Below are positions 7,475 through 16,931 of a stretch of DNA of 64,000 bases, in pieces. The stretch covers positions 1-64,000 of the forward strand of contig NZ_QJJZ01000021.1 of NCBI RefSeq assembly GCF_003201775.1, given 5' to 3'. The notes under the pieces are model-generated. The model ran no database searches and was not told the origin of the DNA. It saw only the letters and a list, made by a program, of their open reading frames with translations. This DNA is from Arenibacter sp. ARW7G5Y1. GTDB lineage: Bacteria > Bacteroidota > Bacteroidia > Flavobacteriales > Flavobacteriaceae. The stretch's first letter is position 1. Each line of letters begins with the position of its first letter. A program made the translations under genes and the position numbers.

Positions 7475-8638
7475 ATGAACAAAAATTTTAAAATGGTGGC
7501 CAAGACCATGTTTGGTTTTGAGGAAATTTTGGCCAAGGAACTGCGTAATCTTGGTGCCGGAAATGTTGAAGAGGGAGTTAGGAGTGTTTTTTTTGAAGGA
7601 GATACCGGTTTTATGTACAAGGCAAATCTTTGTTTGCGAACGGCAATCAAAATTGTCAAACCTATCCATTCTTTTCGTGTAAGGGATGAGAACGATCTTT
7701 ACAAAAAAATCTATGCCATGGACTGGTTCGATTATCTGTCCACCTCTACCACTTTTGCCATTGATGCTACAGTAAATAGCGAAAATTTCACCCATTCCCT
7801 ATATGTATCCCAAAAGACCAAGGATGCTATTGTGGATAAGTTTAGGGATACGGATGGTAGTAGGCCGGATGTGGATATAAAATTTCCTGATGTTAGGATC
7901 AACATCCACATACAGAATGATCATTGCAATGTAGCCCTGGATTCGTCCGGGAGGTCTTTACACCAGCGAGGGTATAGGACAGCGACCAATATTGCGCCCA
8001 TAAATGAGGTATTGGCGGCCGGTCTTTTGTTGTTAAGTGGTTGGGACGGACAATGTGATTTTTTGGATCCTATGTGTGGCAGTGGTACTCTATTGACAGA
8101 AGCAGCTATGATTGCCTGTAATATTCCTGCCAACATTAATAGAAAGGAATTTGCCTTTGAGAAATGGCACGATTTTGATGCCGATCTTTTTGAAAAAATT
8201 GTGGATAGCAGCCTTAAGAGAGCAAGGGAGTTCAATCATAGGATTATTGGGTATGACAAGGCGCCTTCGGCAGTAAGAAAGGCCCAGGATAATATTGTCA
8301 ATGCCAATTTATCCGATTATATAACCGTGGAAAGGAAGAATTTTTTTGATACGGAGAAATTTACGGACAAACATTTGCATATGGTGTTCAATCCTCCTTA
8401 CGGTGAGCGTTTGGATATAGAAATGGAGGATTTTTATACCGATATAGGTAACACTTTAAAACGAAATTATCCAGGGACCGATGCCTGGTTCATTACCTCT
8501 AATTTGGAAGCCTTAAAGTATGTGGGACTGCGCCCTTCCAGAAAGATCAAGGTGTTTAATAGCCATTTGGAGTCGCGCTTGGTAAAATACGTTATGTACG
8601 AGGGGAGCAAGAAAGCCAAATATAACAAAGCGGAATAA
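7475..8638 (+). CDS. THUMP-domain 23S rRNA guanine-N2 methyltransferase (RlmL-type)
   Basis: 387 residues. The N-terminus (MVAKTMFGFEEILAKEL) plus THUMP domain covers ~1-160 and binds RNA. The methyltransferase domain covers ~165-385 with the SAM-binding DPMCGSGTLLTEAAM motif, the acidic GYDKAPSAVRKAQ strand and the catalytic NPPYGERL motif typical of N2-guanine (or N6-adenine) methylation. It corresponds to the N-terminal half of E. coli RlmL, which makes m2G2445, and lacks the RlmK half. That short architecture is normal in Bacteroidota. The upstream aaaggt six bases before the ATG is a possible ribosome binding site. Confidence 0.87.
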   Translation: MNKNFKMVAKTMFGFEEILAKELRNLGAGNVEEGVRSVFFEGDTGFMYKANLCLRTAIKIVKPIHSFRVRDENDLYKKIYAMDWFDYLSTSTTFAIDATVNSENFTHSLYVSQKTKDAIVDKFRDTDGSRPDVDIKFPDVRINIHIQNDHCNVALDSSGRSLHQRGYRTATNIAPINEVLAAGLLLLSGWDGQCDFLDPMCGSGTLLTEAAMIACNIPANINRKEFAFEKWHDFDADLFEKIVDSSLKRAREFNHRIIGYDKAPSAVRKAQDNIVNANLSDYITVERKNFFDTEKFTDKHLHMVFNPPYGERLDIEMEDFYTDIGNTLKRNYPGTDAWFITSNLEALKYVGLRPSRKIKVFNSHLESRLVKYVMYEGSKKAKYNKAE

Positions 8639-8670
8639 TCCGTTTTTAATGATTTAAAAGTATAGGAATT

Positions 8671-8901
8671 TTGAAAACAAAATACAAAGCCCTTATCTTT
8701 AACTTTCTAGGCTTCTCAATTCTATTTGTTGGGGGCAGATTGTTAATTGGCATGTTATTGTCCTTAAATACACTTGCCCTTGCATTTATAGCAGCTGTGG
8801 CCGCCAGTATATTGGCACCTAAGTTTAGTGCTGTAAAAACAAAGTCCGGAGAGAAACTGATGATGAAATGGATTTTTATTAAGGGTTTTCGGGAGCTTTA
8901 G
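8671..8901 (+). CDS. Small two-helix membrane protein, unknown function
   Basis: 76 residues, starting at TTG (8671) 32 bases after the methyltransferase gene, so probably cotranscribed. Residues ~8-30 and ~33-50 are two hydrophobic helices, followed by a basic tail (KTKSGEKLMMKWIF). No ATG is available upstream in this frame, so the TTG start is the best choice. Its 3' end overlaps the convergent DUF6048 gene by 23 bases. I do not recognise a family. Confidence 0.55.
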   Translation: MKTKYKALIFNFLGFSILFVGGRLLIGMLLSLNTLALAFIAAVAASILAPKFSAVKTKSGEKLMMKWIFIKGFREL

Positions 8902-9700
8902 GTTGTTCTTGGATTGGAGCCTTCTTTTCTTCCTTTTCCTTAATTTTTTTGGCTTTTTTGTAGAGTGGAATAAAATAGGTGATGGAATAATTGTAACCAA
9001 CGCCAAATTTACTGCCATCGGTAACCTTATTGAATCCAGGAACCCATAAATTCCTAAAGTTGTCGGGTTCCTTGTTACTGACCAAGAAACCAATGCGAAC
9101 ACTGGCCCCCAAAAAGATATTGGCAAAGAGTTCGGCTTTTATACCCAGCACGGCTTCCAACCAGCTGGCATTTAATCCGCTAAATTCTTGGGCGACATCT
9201 GAACCCAAGGGAAAATCATTAACAGCATTGGGGTCCGGATTAATTTGATATTCGGGATCGGTCCAATAACGGTTGGTGTCAAAAATTTGATAATTATTCA
9301 AAGTTTGGCTAAAAGTACTGTAGGCATAACGCCCCCCTACGTGTATGGAATTGTTCATGCCATACCAATTTCCATAGGTGTTGTAATCCACACCCAGTTT
9401 TAAGTAGCTTCCCGAGGTGGTGAAATTGTATAAGTCCTCTTGTTTGGTATTTTTTTCATTACCAAGTTCTGCAGCCACATATAGTTTATTTGTTATCCTA
9501 TAGTCCCCAACTATTTCAAATCCTTGATAATCATCATTTAAGAATGAAATTAAAGGGCGACTTAGGTCTATCCCCACCCTAATACCATAGGGGTCGGTGT
9601 GTACCACAGTGTCTTTTGGTTGCAAATCGATAGGCTTGCTTTGGGAACTCCCCAAAAGAAAGGCTAGAAATAAAAAGCTACTAATGAAATATCTTAACAT
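8879..9700 (-). CDS. DUF6048 family outer-membrane-type protein
   Basis: 273 residues with a signal peptide ending near SSQSKP. The body has alternating aromatic and polar strands (GIRVGIDLSRPLI, LYVAAELGNE, GVGYNYSITYFIPLY) that suggest a small outer-membrane beta-barrel. The C-terminus is a Lys/Glu-rich and Pro-rich tail (KKIKEKEEKK, QPKAPENP). It overlaps the end of the DUF6452 gene by 20 bases, and the two follow rlmD on the same strand. This trio is a recurring flavobacterial arrangement as I remember it. No enzymatic motif is seen. Confidence 0.75.
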   Translation of the reverse strand: MLRYFISSFLFLAFLLGSSQSKPIDLQPKDTVVHTDPYGIRVGIDLSRPLISFLNDDYQGFEIVGDYRITNKLYVAAELGNEKNTKQEDLYNFTTSGSYLKLGVDYNTYGNWYGMNNSIHVGGRYAYSTFSQTLNNYQIFDTNRYWTDPEYQINPDPNAVNDFPLGSDVAQEFSGLNASWLEAVLGIKAELFANIFLGASVRIGFLVSNKEPDNFRNLWVPGFNKVTDGSKFGVGYNYSITYFIPLYKKAKKIKEKEEKKAPIQEQPKAPENP

Positions 9701-10211
9701 GCGCTGCTGTTGAATTTTCTACCAAGGGGGTTACAATTTCTATATCCTTTATCCAATTATCGGTTTCCATTTTTAGATCGCTATTCAATTCTTCATAATT
9801 GGCAATATATCCACAGGCCCTGGAAACAAACTTATCTATTTTGGTGTAATTTAGGTACAAGGTATCCAAGTCTCCCCCTTCAACCGTAATAGTCTCTCCT
9901 CCCGAATCTGTAGTTTCAACATCTGCAGAGTTCCTAATAAAATAAAAACCTGTGCTGTTCTCTGTGACCTTCAAAGGAATGGCAATTGAATCCAAATCCG
10001 TTCTATCGGATACTGTTGTGACCGTGGTATTCTGGCCAACTCCCACAATTCTAAGTTTGGTGACCTTTTTTAATACAGTGGGGTTGTCCACATTATAAAA
10101 TCTTATCACTAATAAAGGGGTGTCCCCATCTATACAGATATCATCCTTTTCACAGGCTCCAAAGCAGATTAATATAATTAAAACTAATATTGGAATGTAG
10201 AATTTTTTCAT
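9681..10211 (-). CDS. DUF6452 family lipoprotein
   Basis: 176 residues. The signal peptide ends in a lipobox (LICFGAC, lipidated Cys at residue 20) followed by EKDD. The remainder is a beta-rich domain with CIDGDTPLLVIRFYN near the start and a second conserved Cys (SRACGYIANYE), likely one immunoglobulin-like or beta-sandwich domain. It sits between rlmD (11 bases upstream) and the barrel-like DUF6048 gene (20-base overlap), so translation is probably coupled. The pairing suggests an envelope complex, but the function is unknown. Confidence 0.75.
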   Translation of the reverse strand: MKKFYIPILVLIILICFGACEKDDICIDGDTPLLVIRFYNVDNPTVLKKVTKLRIVGVGQNTTVTTVSDRTDLDSIAIPLKVTENSTGFYFIRNSADVETTDSGGETITVEGGDLDTLYLNYTKIDKFVSRACGYIANYEELNSDLKMETDNWIKDIEIVTPLVENSTAAHVKIFH

Positions 10212-10222
10212 GCTCGGTTGGA

Positions 10223-11638
10223 CTATTTGGTCCGTTTTTTCAAAAGTACAACATTTTCAACATGATGGGTCTGTGGAAACATGTCCACTGGTTGCACCTT
10301 CATAATTTCATAATCTTCCTTCATCATCTCCAAATCCCTGGCCTGTGTGGCGCTATTACAGCTAACATAAACAACCCTTTCCGGTGCAATGGATAATATT
10401 TGTTGTACAACGGCCGCATGCATACCATCCCTGGGAGGATCGGTAATAATAAGGTCGGGACTGCCGTGTTCCTCAATAAAACTAGGATTAAAGACATTCT
10501 TCATATCCCCTACATAAAAATCTACATTGTCTATTTTGTTTCTTTTTGCATTGGCCTTGGCATCGGTGATAGCTTCGGGAACGGCTTCTATTCCTATTAC
10601 TTTTTTGGCCTTTTTGGCCACAAATTGGGCAATGGTGCCCGTACCGGTGTAAAGGTCGTAAACCAATTCATTTCCAGTAAGTTCGGCAAAATCCCGGGTT
10701 ATCTTGTATAGTTCATATGCCTGGTCCGAATTGGTTTGATAAAATGATTTGGCATTTATTTTAAATTGAAGACCTTCCATTTCCTCAAATATATGATCCC
10801 GTCCAGAATAGCATATGATTTCCTGATCATATATGGTATCATTTTGTTTTTGATTGATGACATATAACAAGGAAGTTATTGCAGGAAAGGTTACTGCCAA
10901 GTGGTTCATCAATAATTCCCTCTTCTCCAAATCGTCCTCATAGAATTGGACCATAACCATGATTTCACCAGTAGAGGAGGTGCGAATCATTACTGTGCGC
11001 AACATGCCCCATTGATTCCTGGGGTTAAAGAAAGACAAATTGTTCTTAATGGCGAAATCCTTTATTTCCAACCTAATCGCATTGGAAGGATCTTCTTGCA
11101 AATGACATTTTTTAATGTCCAAGATTTTGTCCCACATTCCAGGAATATGAAATCCCAATGCGTTTTTATCATCAATTTCCTTGCCTGAGTTTATTTCCTC
11201 CAAGGTCAACCATCTACTATCAGAAAAAGAAAATTCCATCTTGTTCCTGTAGAAGTATTGCTTTTTGGATCCTAAAATGCGACTCGTTTCTGGCAATTCC
11301 AAATGACCAATTCTTCGTAGGTTGTTCTCAACTTCTTTTTGTTTGTAAAATAGCTGGTGTTCATAGCCCATATCTTGCCATTTACAGCCCCCACATACTC
11401 CAAAATGTTCACAGACAGGGGTAGTTCTTTTACTCGAAAAAGTATGGAACTTGGTGGCAACGCCCTCAAAATAGGCCTTCCTTTTTTTTGTGGTCATAAC
11501 GTCCACAACATCTCCAGGGACAGTGTTGGTCAAGAAGATTACCCGGCCATCGGGTGCCTTTCCTGTGGTCTTGCCTTTGGCACCGGCATCTACTACTTCC
11601 ACGTTTTCAAAAACTTGTCTTGTATTCTTTCTGCGCAT
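10223..11638 (-). CDS. rlmD: 23S rRNA (uracil-1939-C5) methyltransferase RlmD
   Basis: 471 residues. An N-terminal TRAM domain (~10-65) binds RNA. An iron-sulfur cluster motif (CEHFGVCGGCKW, with a further Cys in KKCHLQ) is followed by a SAM-dependent methyltransferase domain with LYTGTGTIAQFVA and the catalytic YVSCNSATQARDL motif, whose Cys attacks the uracil base. Length and motif order match RlmD/RumA. It is first in a minus-strand set with the DUF6452 and DUF6048 genes and is divergent from the TetR-type regulator. Confidence 0.93.
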   Translation of the reverse strand: MRRKNTRQVFENVEVVDAGAKGKTTGKAPDGRVIFLTNTVPGDVVDVMTTKKRKAYFEGVATKFHTFSSKRTTPVCEHFGVCGGCKWQDMGYEHQLFYKQKEVENNLRRIGHLELPETSRILGSKKQYFYRNKMEFSFSDSRWLTLEEINSGKEIDDKNALGFHIPGMWDKILDIKKCHLQEDPSNAIRLEIKDFAIKNNLSFFNPRNQWGMLRTVMIRTSSTGEIMVMVQFYEDDLEKRELLMNHLAVTFPAITSLLYVINQKQNDTIYDQEIICYSGRDHIFEEMEGLQFKINAKSFYQTNSDQAYELYKITRDFAELTGNELVYDLYTGTGTIAQFVAKKAKKVIGIEAVPEAITDAKANAKRNKIDNVDFYVGDMKNVFNPSFIEEHGSPDLIITDPPRDGMHAAVVQQILSIAPERVVYVSCNSATQARDLEMMKEDYEIMKVQPVDMFPQTHHVENVVLLKKRTK

Positions 11639-11690
11639 GGCGCAAAAATAGGAGAATTTTTTAGGATTTATGTAGCTTTTTAACAGAGTC

Positions 11691-11719
11691 TTGTAGTCTA
11701 TTTTACAATTCTATATTTT
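11691..11719 (+). promoter_or_regulatory. Candidate promoter of the tetR-led locus
   Basis: TTG at 11691-11693, an 18-base spacer, then TATATTTT at 11712-11719 (one base off TAnnTTTG). The predicted start of transcription falls just before the palindrome at 11735. Confidence 0.4.
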
Positions 11720-11734
11720 TATCAAAAAAATAAT

Positions 11735-11750
11735 TAGGGCAAATGCCCTA
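11735..11750. promoter_or_regulatory. Palindromic operator TAGGGCA-AA-TGCCCTA
   Basis: This is a perfect inverted repeat with 7-base arms and a 2-base centre, 12 bases upstream of the TTG start of the TetR-type gene and just downstream of a candidate promoter. Position and symmetry suit autorepression by that regulator; the link is inferred. Confidence 0.5.
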
Positions 11751-11762
11751 GTTTAATTATAT

Positions 11763-12404
11763 TTGGAAATAAATCTTCTGGCTTTGAAAACTAAACAGAA
11801 AATTATTCTTCGGGCAATAGCGGCATATAACGCCCATGGAGTTACCAATGTGACAAGTAGGGACCTGGCCGATTCCTTGGGTATTAGCCACGGAAATCTG
11901 GAATACCATTTTAAGAACAAAGAAGAGTTGCTAATGGCAATTTATAAGCAAATGAGGAAGGATATTTCAGAGGTTTATGAGGAAAAGGTCTTGGACGGAG
12001 ATCCGTTTATGCACTTCAACGATCTATTGATGAATTTGGAATCCTTTCATGATAAATACTCGTTTTTTAACCTTGATGTTCTGGAAATCTCTAGAAATTT
12101 CAAGAAGGTAGATAATTTGTTGAAGAAGACTTTCCAAATCAGGAGGGAGCAGATGGCCCTGTTTTTTAGACGATTTATGGATTATGGATATTTTAAGTCG
12201 GAAATAAAGGAAGGAATTTATATGCGATTGCAGCATACCATTAGAATTATTATAACCTTCTGGAAGTCACAGAAAGTGGTTCTGCCTTATTCCGCTTTTA
12301 CTGCAAATAGTACCTTGACAACTTATATATGGGACCTGTTATTGCCACATATGACTTCCAAGGGTTTATCTGCCTATAGGAAACTTAATCCCCTTTCAAA
12401 CTAA
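11763..12404 (+). CDS. TetR/AcrR family transcriptional regulator
   Basis: 213 residues. The N-terminal helix-turn-helix is clear (TSRDLADSLGISHGNLEYHFKNKEELL, residues ~32-58, abbreviated here as three helices with the NLEYHF recognition element). The C-terminal ~150 residues are a helical ligand-binding domain without close signature. It starts at TTG 11763 or TTG 11784; no ATG is available before the HTH. The stop lies five bases before the symporter gene, so the regulator leads the catabolic locus and probably controls it through the palindrome at 11735. The inducer is unknown, plausibly a sugar acid or product of the locus. Confidence 0.85.
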   Translation: MEINLLALKTKQKIILRAIAAYNAHGVTNVTSRDLADSLGISHGNLEYHFKNKEELLMAIYKQMRKDISEVYEEKVLDGDPFMHFNDLLMNLESFHDKYSFFNLDVLEISRNFKKVDNLLKKTFQIRREQMALFFRRFMDYGYFKSEIKEGIYMRLQHTIRIIITFWKSQKVVLPYSAFTANSTLTTYIWDLLLPHMTSKGLSAYRKLNPLSN

Positions 12405-12409
12405 AAATA

Positions 12410-14008
12410 ATGAAAACAATCTCTACTATTGATTCATTGGTTGTAGTATTATACATTATAGCTATAGTCGCTGTAGGTTTGTGGTATGGAAGGAAAAAGA
12501 AAGATACCAGCGATGGTTATTTTTTGGCCGGAAAATCCCTGACTTGGTCAGTTATCGGTGCTTCGCTTTTTGCCTCCAATATTTCCACTGTCCATTTAGT
12601 GGGCCTGGCGGAGTCAGGTTTTAAGGATGGCATTGTATGGGGAAATTTTGAGTGGTTTTCTGCTTTTGAACTTATTATTTTAGCCTTTGTTTTTATACCT
12701 TTTTATCTGCGTACCAAAATAACCACCTTGCCGGAATTCTTGGAAAAACGCTACGATTCCCGATCAAGGGTAATTTTGGCTATTTTTAGTATCATGGCCG
12801 CTCTATTTATGCATATTGGCGTTAGTTTTTATGCGGGTGCCGTAGTTTTTGAAAGTATTTTTGGGCTAAATATCTGGACATCTATAGTGGTAATAGCTAT
12901 AGCAACAGGTGTTTATACCATTATAGGGGGGTTGACATCTGTGGTAGTGACGGAAGCGGTACAAACAGTGGTGTTGATATTGGGGTCCCTTACCATAACC
13001 GTGTTGGCAATTTGGCAATTGCCGGAGGTCGGAGTTGATTCCTATGGTGCTCTAAGGGAGGCGGTAGATCCAGATAGATTAAGGGCCGTTAATTTCGATT
13101 CGGGAAAAAAGGGATTTACTTTTTTGGATATGCTTTTCGGTCATTTGGTGCTGGGCATTTGGTATTGGTGTACAGACCAAACTATTGTACAAAGGGTTTT
13201 AGGGGCTAGGTCCGAGAAGCAGGCTAAACTGGGCGCTCTATTCGCAGGTTTCCTTAAGATTTTACCAGTTTTTATAATGGTGGTCCCAGGTATTTTGGCG
13301 GTCGCCCTTTTTCAGGATCAAATTGGAAGCGATACCAAAAGTGTACTTCCGGTCATGATTGTTAACCTAATGCCCATTGGATTAAAAGGACTTATGGTAG
13401 CGGCTTTGTTAGCGGCAGTAATGAGCAGTGTGGCGGCGGCCCTGAACAGTTGCTCCACCTTAATTGTTTATGATGTTTTTGATAAATTAAAGACAGATCT
13501 ATCCGATGGTTCCAAAATTAGGATTGGCAGAATTACGGGTGTTATAGTTTTGTTTTTGGCGGTTGCCTGGTCGCCTTTTCTAGGTGATTTGGGAGGGATT
13601 TTCGAGTTGATCAATCAGATGTTCTCCATATTTGCACCTTCAATAGTAACGGTTTTTGTTTGGGGAATTCTAACCAAAAAAGGAACCTCCAATGCCTCAT
13701 TTTACACCCTGTTGGGGGGGAGTTTATTTGCGGCTACCATCTTTTATATAGAAAAGTACGTGGTTGTAAAGGGTTTGGAAAACTATATTTCCAGTCCACA
13801 GGGTTTGGGCATTAATTGGCTCCGACAAACCTATTTATTTTTTTTAATATCCACTGCTATATACTTCCTTATATCCTACTTTGATAAAAGTAAACAATGT
13901 ATTCCAGAGGAATTTTATATTAAGGTAAGCAAGTCAACAAAACTTATTAATTATTTAAGTCTTTTGTTGGTGTTGCTCATGCTGATATTATATTTAATTT
14001 TCTATTAA
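12410..14008 (+). CDS. Sodium/solute symporter (SSS family, SGLT-like)
   Basis: 532 residues with about 13-14 hydrophobic segments. SSS landmarks are present: GRKKKDTSDGYFLAGKSLTW at the start, GASLFASNIST in helix 1, GVYTIIGGLTSVVVTEAVQ, and the WYWCTDQTIVQRVLGAR segment. The family imports sugars, sialic acids or organic acids with Na+. It starts five bases after the regulator gene and 16 bases before the SGNH-DUF5703 gene. With no SusC/SusD in the locus it is the obvious uptake route for mono- or small oligosaccharides released outside the cell. That inference rests on context. Confidence 0.9.
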   Translation: MKTISTIDSLVVVLYIIAIVAVGLWYGRKKKDTSDGYFLAGKSLTWSVIGASLFASNISTVHLVGLAESGFKDGIVWGNFEWFSAFELIILAFVFIPFYLRTKITTLPEFLEKRYDSRSRVILAIFSIMAALFMHIGVSFYAGAVVFESIFGLNIWTSIVVIAIATGVYTIIGGLTSVVVTEAVQTVVLILGSLTITVLAIWQLPEVGVDSYGALREAVDPDRLRAVNFDSGKKGFTFLDMLFGHLVLGIWYWCTDQTIVQRVLGARSEKQAKLGALFAGFLKILPVFIMVVPGILAVALFQDQIGSDTKSVLPVMIVNLMPIGLKGLMVAALLAAVMSSVAAALNSCSTLIVYDVFDKLKTDLSDGSKIRIGRITGVIVLFLAVAWSPFLGDLGGIFELINQMFSIFAPSIVTVFVWGILTKKGTSNASFYTLLGGSLFAATIFYIEKYVVVKGLENYISSPQGLGINWLRQTYLFFLISTAIYFLISYFDKSKQCIPEEFYIKVSKSTKLINYLSLLLVLLMLILYLIFY

Positions 14009-14024
14009 GGTGTAAAAACAAGGC

Positions 14025-16931
14025 ATGAAAAAATTTCAGTTTATTATTCTACTTTCCATATCGGTTATACTCTGTGGTGTGGTTAATGCACAAACGGATG
14101 CACAGCTTGGATTACATTCAGAAGGTGGCCCATGGAAATTTTATCCTTCCAAGGAAAAAAACGACAGTCTAAAAAATGTTTTGCTCATTGGTGATTCGGT
14201 CATGAATGGTTTTCATCAAATTGTTATCGATAGTCTAAGGGAAAACGCTAATGTAGATTACTGGCTCACTCCAAAACATTTAAATAGCGAGTATCTTTTT
14301 TCTGACCTTAAAATAGTTCTTACTTCCAACCAATATGATGTAATCCAATTTAATATTGGACTACATGGTTGGCCAAAAGGACGTATTAAAGATGATGAAT
14401 ATATCCCACTACTTGAAAAATATGTACAAACCTTAATAGAAAACGCGAAGGGAGCAAAGCTGATATGGGCAAGTACTACGCCCGTTACCGAACAGGACAG
14501 GGCGGAACTGAATATGGAAATAAATCCTACCATAACCCAACGTAATGAATGGGCAATCGATGTAATAAAAAAACATAATATCGTCATAAACGATTTGTAT
14601 GGTTTGGTTTCAAACAAGTTGTTTTTGGCAAAGCTCGATCGATTTCATTGGCTTGAAGACGGTTATGGGTTGATGGCAAATCAAAGTACTGGGTTTATCA
14701 AAAGAGGATTAAATGAATCATCTGCATTACCAACGCTTTCTGATTACAATGTTGTTTGGCACAGTCCTTCTGTTAATTCTTTGGGATCAATGCCACTAGG
14801 AAATGGGGATATAGGAATTAGCCTATGGGTGGAGGAAAGCGGGGACTTACTGTTCTATATTTCCAAAACCGATGCCTGGAGTGAAAATGCCAGATTGTTG
14901 AAATTAGGAAAAGTAAGACTTTCATTGTCGCCAAATCCTTTTAGAACTGGTTTGCCGTTTATGCAGGAATTGATACTTAAGGATGGTTTAGTGCATATAG
15001 AAGCGGGGTCAAAAGAAGAATTGGTCTCCATTGATGTTTGGATCGATGCCAATCATCCTGTGGTAGAGTTGGATGTTAAAAGTGAAATTCCAATTTCTGC
15101 AATAGCTTCAATAGAACCATGGCGTATAGAACGCAGGCAAATTACCGATAAAAACGAAATACACTCTGCTTATGGAGTAAACGGGGGACCTGAGGTTTTT
15201 GTGGAGAAAGATTCTGTGCTGGCAAACAACGATGGTATAATCTGGACGCACAGGAACAACAGATCCATTTGGAAGGATAATTTGAAATTACAGGGGCTAG
15301 AGAAGTATTCGAAACAAAATAATGATCCTTTACTTCATCGAACCTTTGGTGGATTGATCCGTTCAAAGGAAATGGTAAAGGCGGGCCATGGGAAGTTAAA
15401 AATGGACAATACTTTGAAACAGTTCTCAATTTCTGTTCATGCTTTAAGTTCCCAGACCGAAACCCAAAACGACTGGACACAACAAATCATGCACAGTGCA
15501 AAAATTATTGAACTGTTATCCCGCTCTGAGAGATTCATAGACCATAAAAATTGGTGGCATTCTTTTTGGAGTCGCAGTTATATTCACGTATCCACAGATG
15601 ATGCAAATGAAAAGGAGAAAGTGTACAATGTATCCAGGGGCTATGCCCTGCAACGTTATATGAACGCCTGCTCAGGTCGAGGAAACTCGCCCATTAAGTT
15701 TAACGGATCAATATTTACCGTTGACACTAAAAACCTTGATGATAGATTTGGAGGTTTTGATGCCGATTACCGACAGTGGGGTGGTCCTTACTGGTGGCAA
15801 AATACTCGTTTGCCCTATTGGTCGATGTTGGAAGCCGGTGATTTCGATTTGATGCTGCCCCTTTTTAAAATGTACAGGGATGCATTGGCAGTACGCAAAG
15901 AGGCCACCAAAGTATATTATGGTCACAAAGGGGCATTCTTTCCGGAAACCATGTATTTCTGGGGAACATATACCGACGTCAATTACGGCAGAGACAGGGG
16001 TGAGTTGCCATTGGGTACAACTGAAAATAGGTTTATCAGACATTACTGGCAAAGCGGTCTGGAAATTTCATTAATGGCTCTTGACTATTTTTCCTTTACC
16101 CAAGATGAAAAATTATTTAAGGAAACCATACTTCCAGTGGTAACCGAGATAGTAAACTTTTACGATGAGCATTGGGGACGCGATAAAAATGGAAAAATTC
16201 TATTCGACCCGGCAATGGCGTTGGAAACCTACAAAACTGCGGTAAACCCATTGCCAGAAATTGTTGGAATAAATAAGGTTTGTAAAGAATTATTAAGATT
16301 ACCGGATAATTTGATAAGTAAATCCCAAAGAAAACAATTTAAGAGATTGATTTCAGAATTACCGGAAATTCCGACCCGCGTAGTTGAAGGGGAAAAATTA
16401 TTGGCTCCGGCTTATGGGTACAGTGGTAAGCAGAATATTGAAAATCCCGAGTTATATGCCATCTTTCCTTATAGAGCATTTGGAATAGGTAAAGAAAATA
16501 TTGAATTGGCAAGGAGAACTTTTCATCAGCGGGCAATAAAACAAACCGGTGGATGGCAACAAAATGCGATTAAAGCAGCCTATCTTGGACTAATTGATGA
16601 AGCGGCAGAATTAACTTCCCAAAATTTTAATGCAAGTACAACCCATTATCGTTTTCCCACAATGTGGGGTCCAAATTATGATTGGACGCCAGACCAATGT
16701 CATGGCACTGTTGCCATGACTGCACTGCAAAGGATGTTGGTTCAATACGATGGTAATAAAATTTACCTTTTTCCTGCATGGCCCAAAAATTGGAATGTGG
16801 ATTTTAAAATTTTTGCCCCGAAAAATACAACCATCGAAGCAACCATAAAAAACGGGGAAATTACACGATTGGAAGTGACTCCCGACATAAGGGAAAACGA
16901 TTTGATCAATACCTTAAAAAAGGCTGAATGA
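14025..16931 (+). CDS. Secreted SGNH hydrolase fused to DUF5703-type glycoside hydrolase
   Basis: 968 residues with a signal peptide (to NAQ, residue 23). Residues ~50-230 form an SGNH/GDSL esterase-like domain: block I GDSVMNG (Ser58), block III region FNIGLHG, and the C-terminal DRFH (Asp205, His208). From ~240 a DUF5703-type region begins (WHSPSVNSLGSMPLGNGDIG), continuing into an alpha/alpha-barrel like GH95-clan enzymes (WWQNTRLPYWSMLEAGDFD, ending in a C-terminal beta domain). A natural reading is deacylation plus glycoside cleavage of a decorated glycan. The stop overlaps the next start by four bases (ATGA). Linkage specificity cannot be read from the sequence. Confidence 0.75.
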   Translation: MKKFQFIILLSISVILCGVVNAQTDAQLGLHSEGGPWKFYPSKEKNDSLKNVLLIGDSVMNGFHQIVIDSLRENANVDYWLTPKHLNSEYLFSDLKIVLTSNQYDVIQFNIGLHGWPKGRIKDDEYIPLLEKYVQTLIENAKGAKLIWASTTPVTEQDRAELNMEINPTITQRNEWAIDVIKKHNIVINDLYGLVSNKLFLAKLDRFHWLEDGYGLMANQSTGFIKRGLNESSALPTLSDYNVVWHSPSVNSLGSMPLGNGDIGISLWVEESGDLLFYISKTDAWSENARLLKLGKVRLSLSPNPFRTGLPFMQELILKDGLVHIEAGSKEELVSIDVWIDANHPVVELDVKSEIPISAIASIEPWRIERRQITDKNEIHSAYGVNGGPEVFVEKDSVLANNDGIIWTHRNNRSIWKDNLKLQGLEKYSKQNNDPLLHRTFGGLIRSKEMVKAGHGKLKMDNTLKQFSISVHALSSQTETQNDWTQQIMHSAKIIELLSRSERFIDHKNWWHSFWSRSYIHVSTDDANEKEKVYNVSRGYALQRYMNACSGRGNSPIKFNGSIFTVDTKNLDDRFGGFDADYRQWGGPYWWQNTRLPYWSMLEAGDFDLMLPLFKMYRDALAVRKEATKVYYGHKGAFFPETMYFWGTYTDVNYGRDRGELPLGTTENRFIRHYWQSGLEISLMALDYFSFTQDEKLFKETILPVVTEIVNFYDEHWGRDKNGKILFDPAMALETYKTAVNPLPEIVGINKVCKELLRLPDNLISKSQRKQFKRLISELPEIPTRVVEGEKLLAPAYGYSGKQNIENPELYAIFPYRAFGIGKENIELARRTFHQRAIKQTGGWQQNAIKAAYLGLIDEAAELTSQNFNASTTHYRFPTMWGPNYDWTPDQCHGTVAMTALQRMLVQYDGNKIYLFPAWPKNWNVDFKIFAPKNTTIEATIKNGEITRLEVTPDIRENDLINTLKKAE

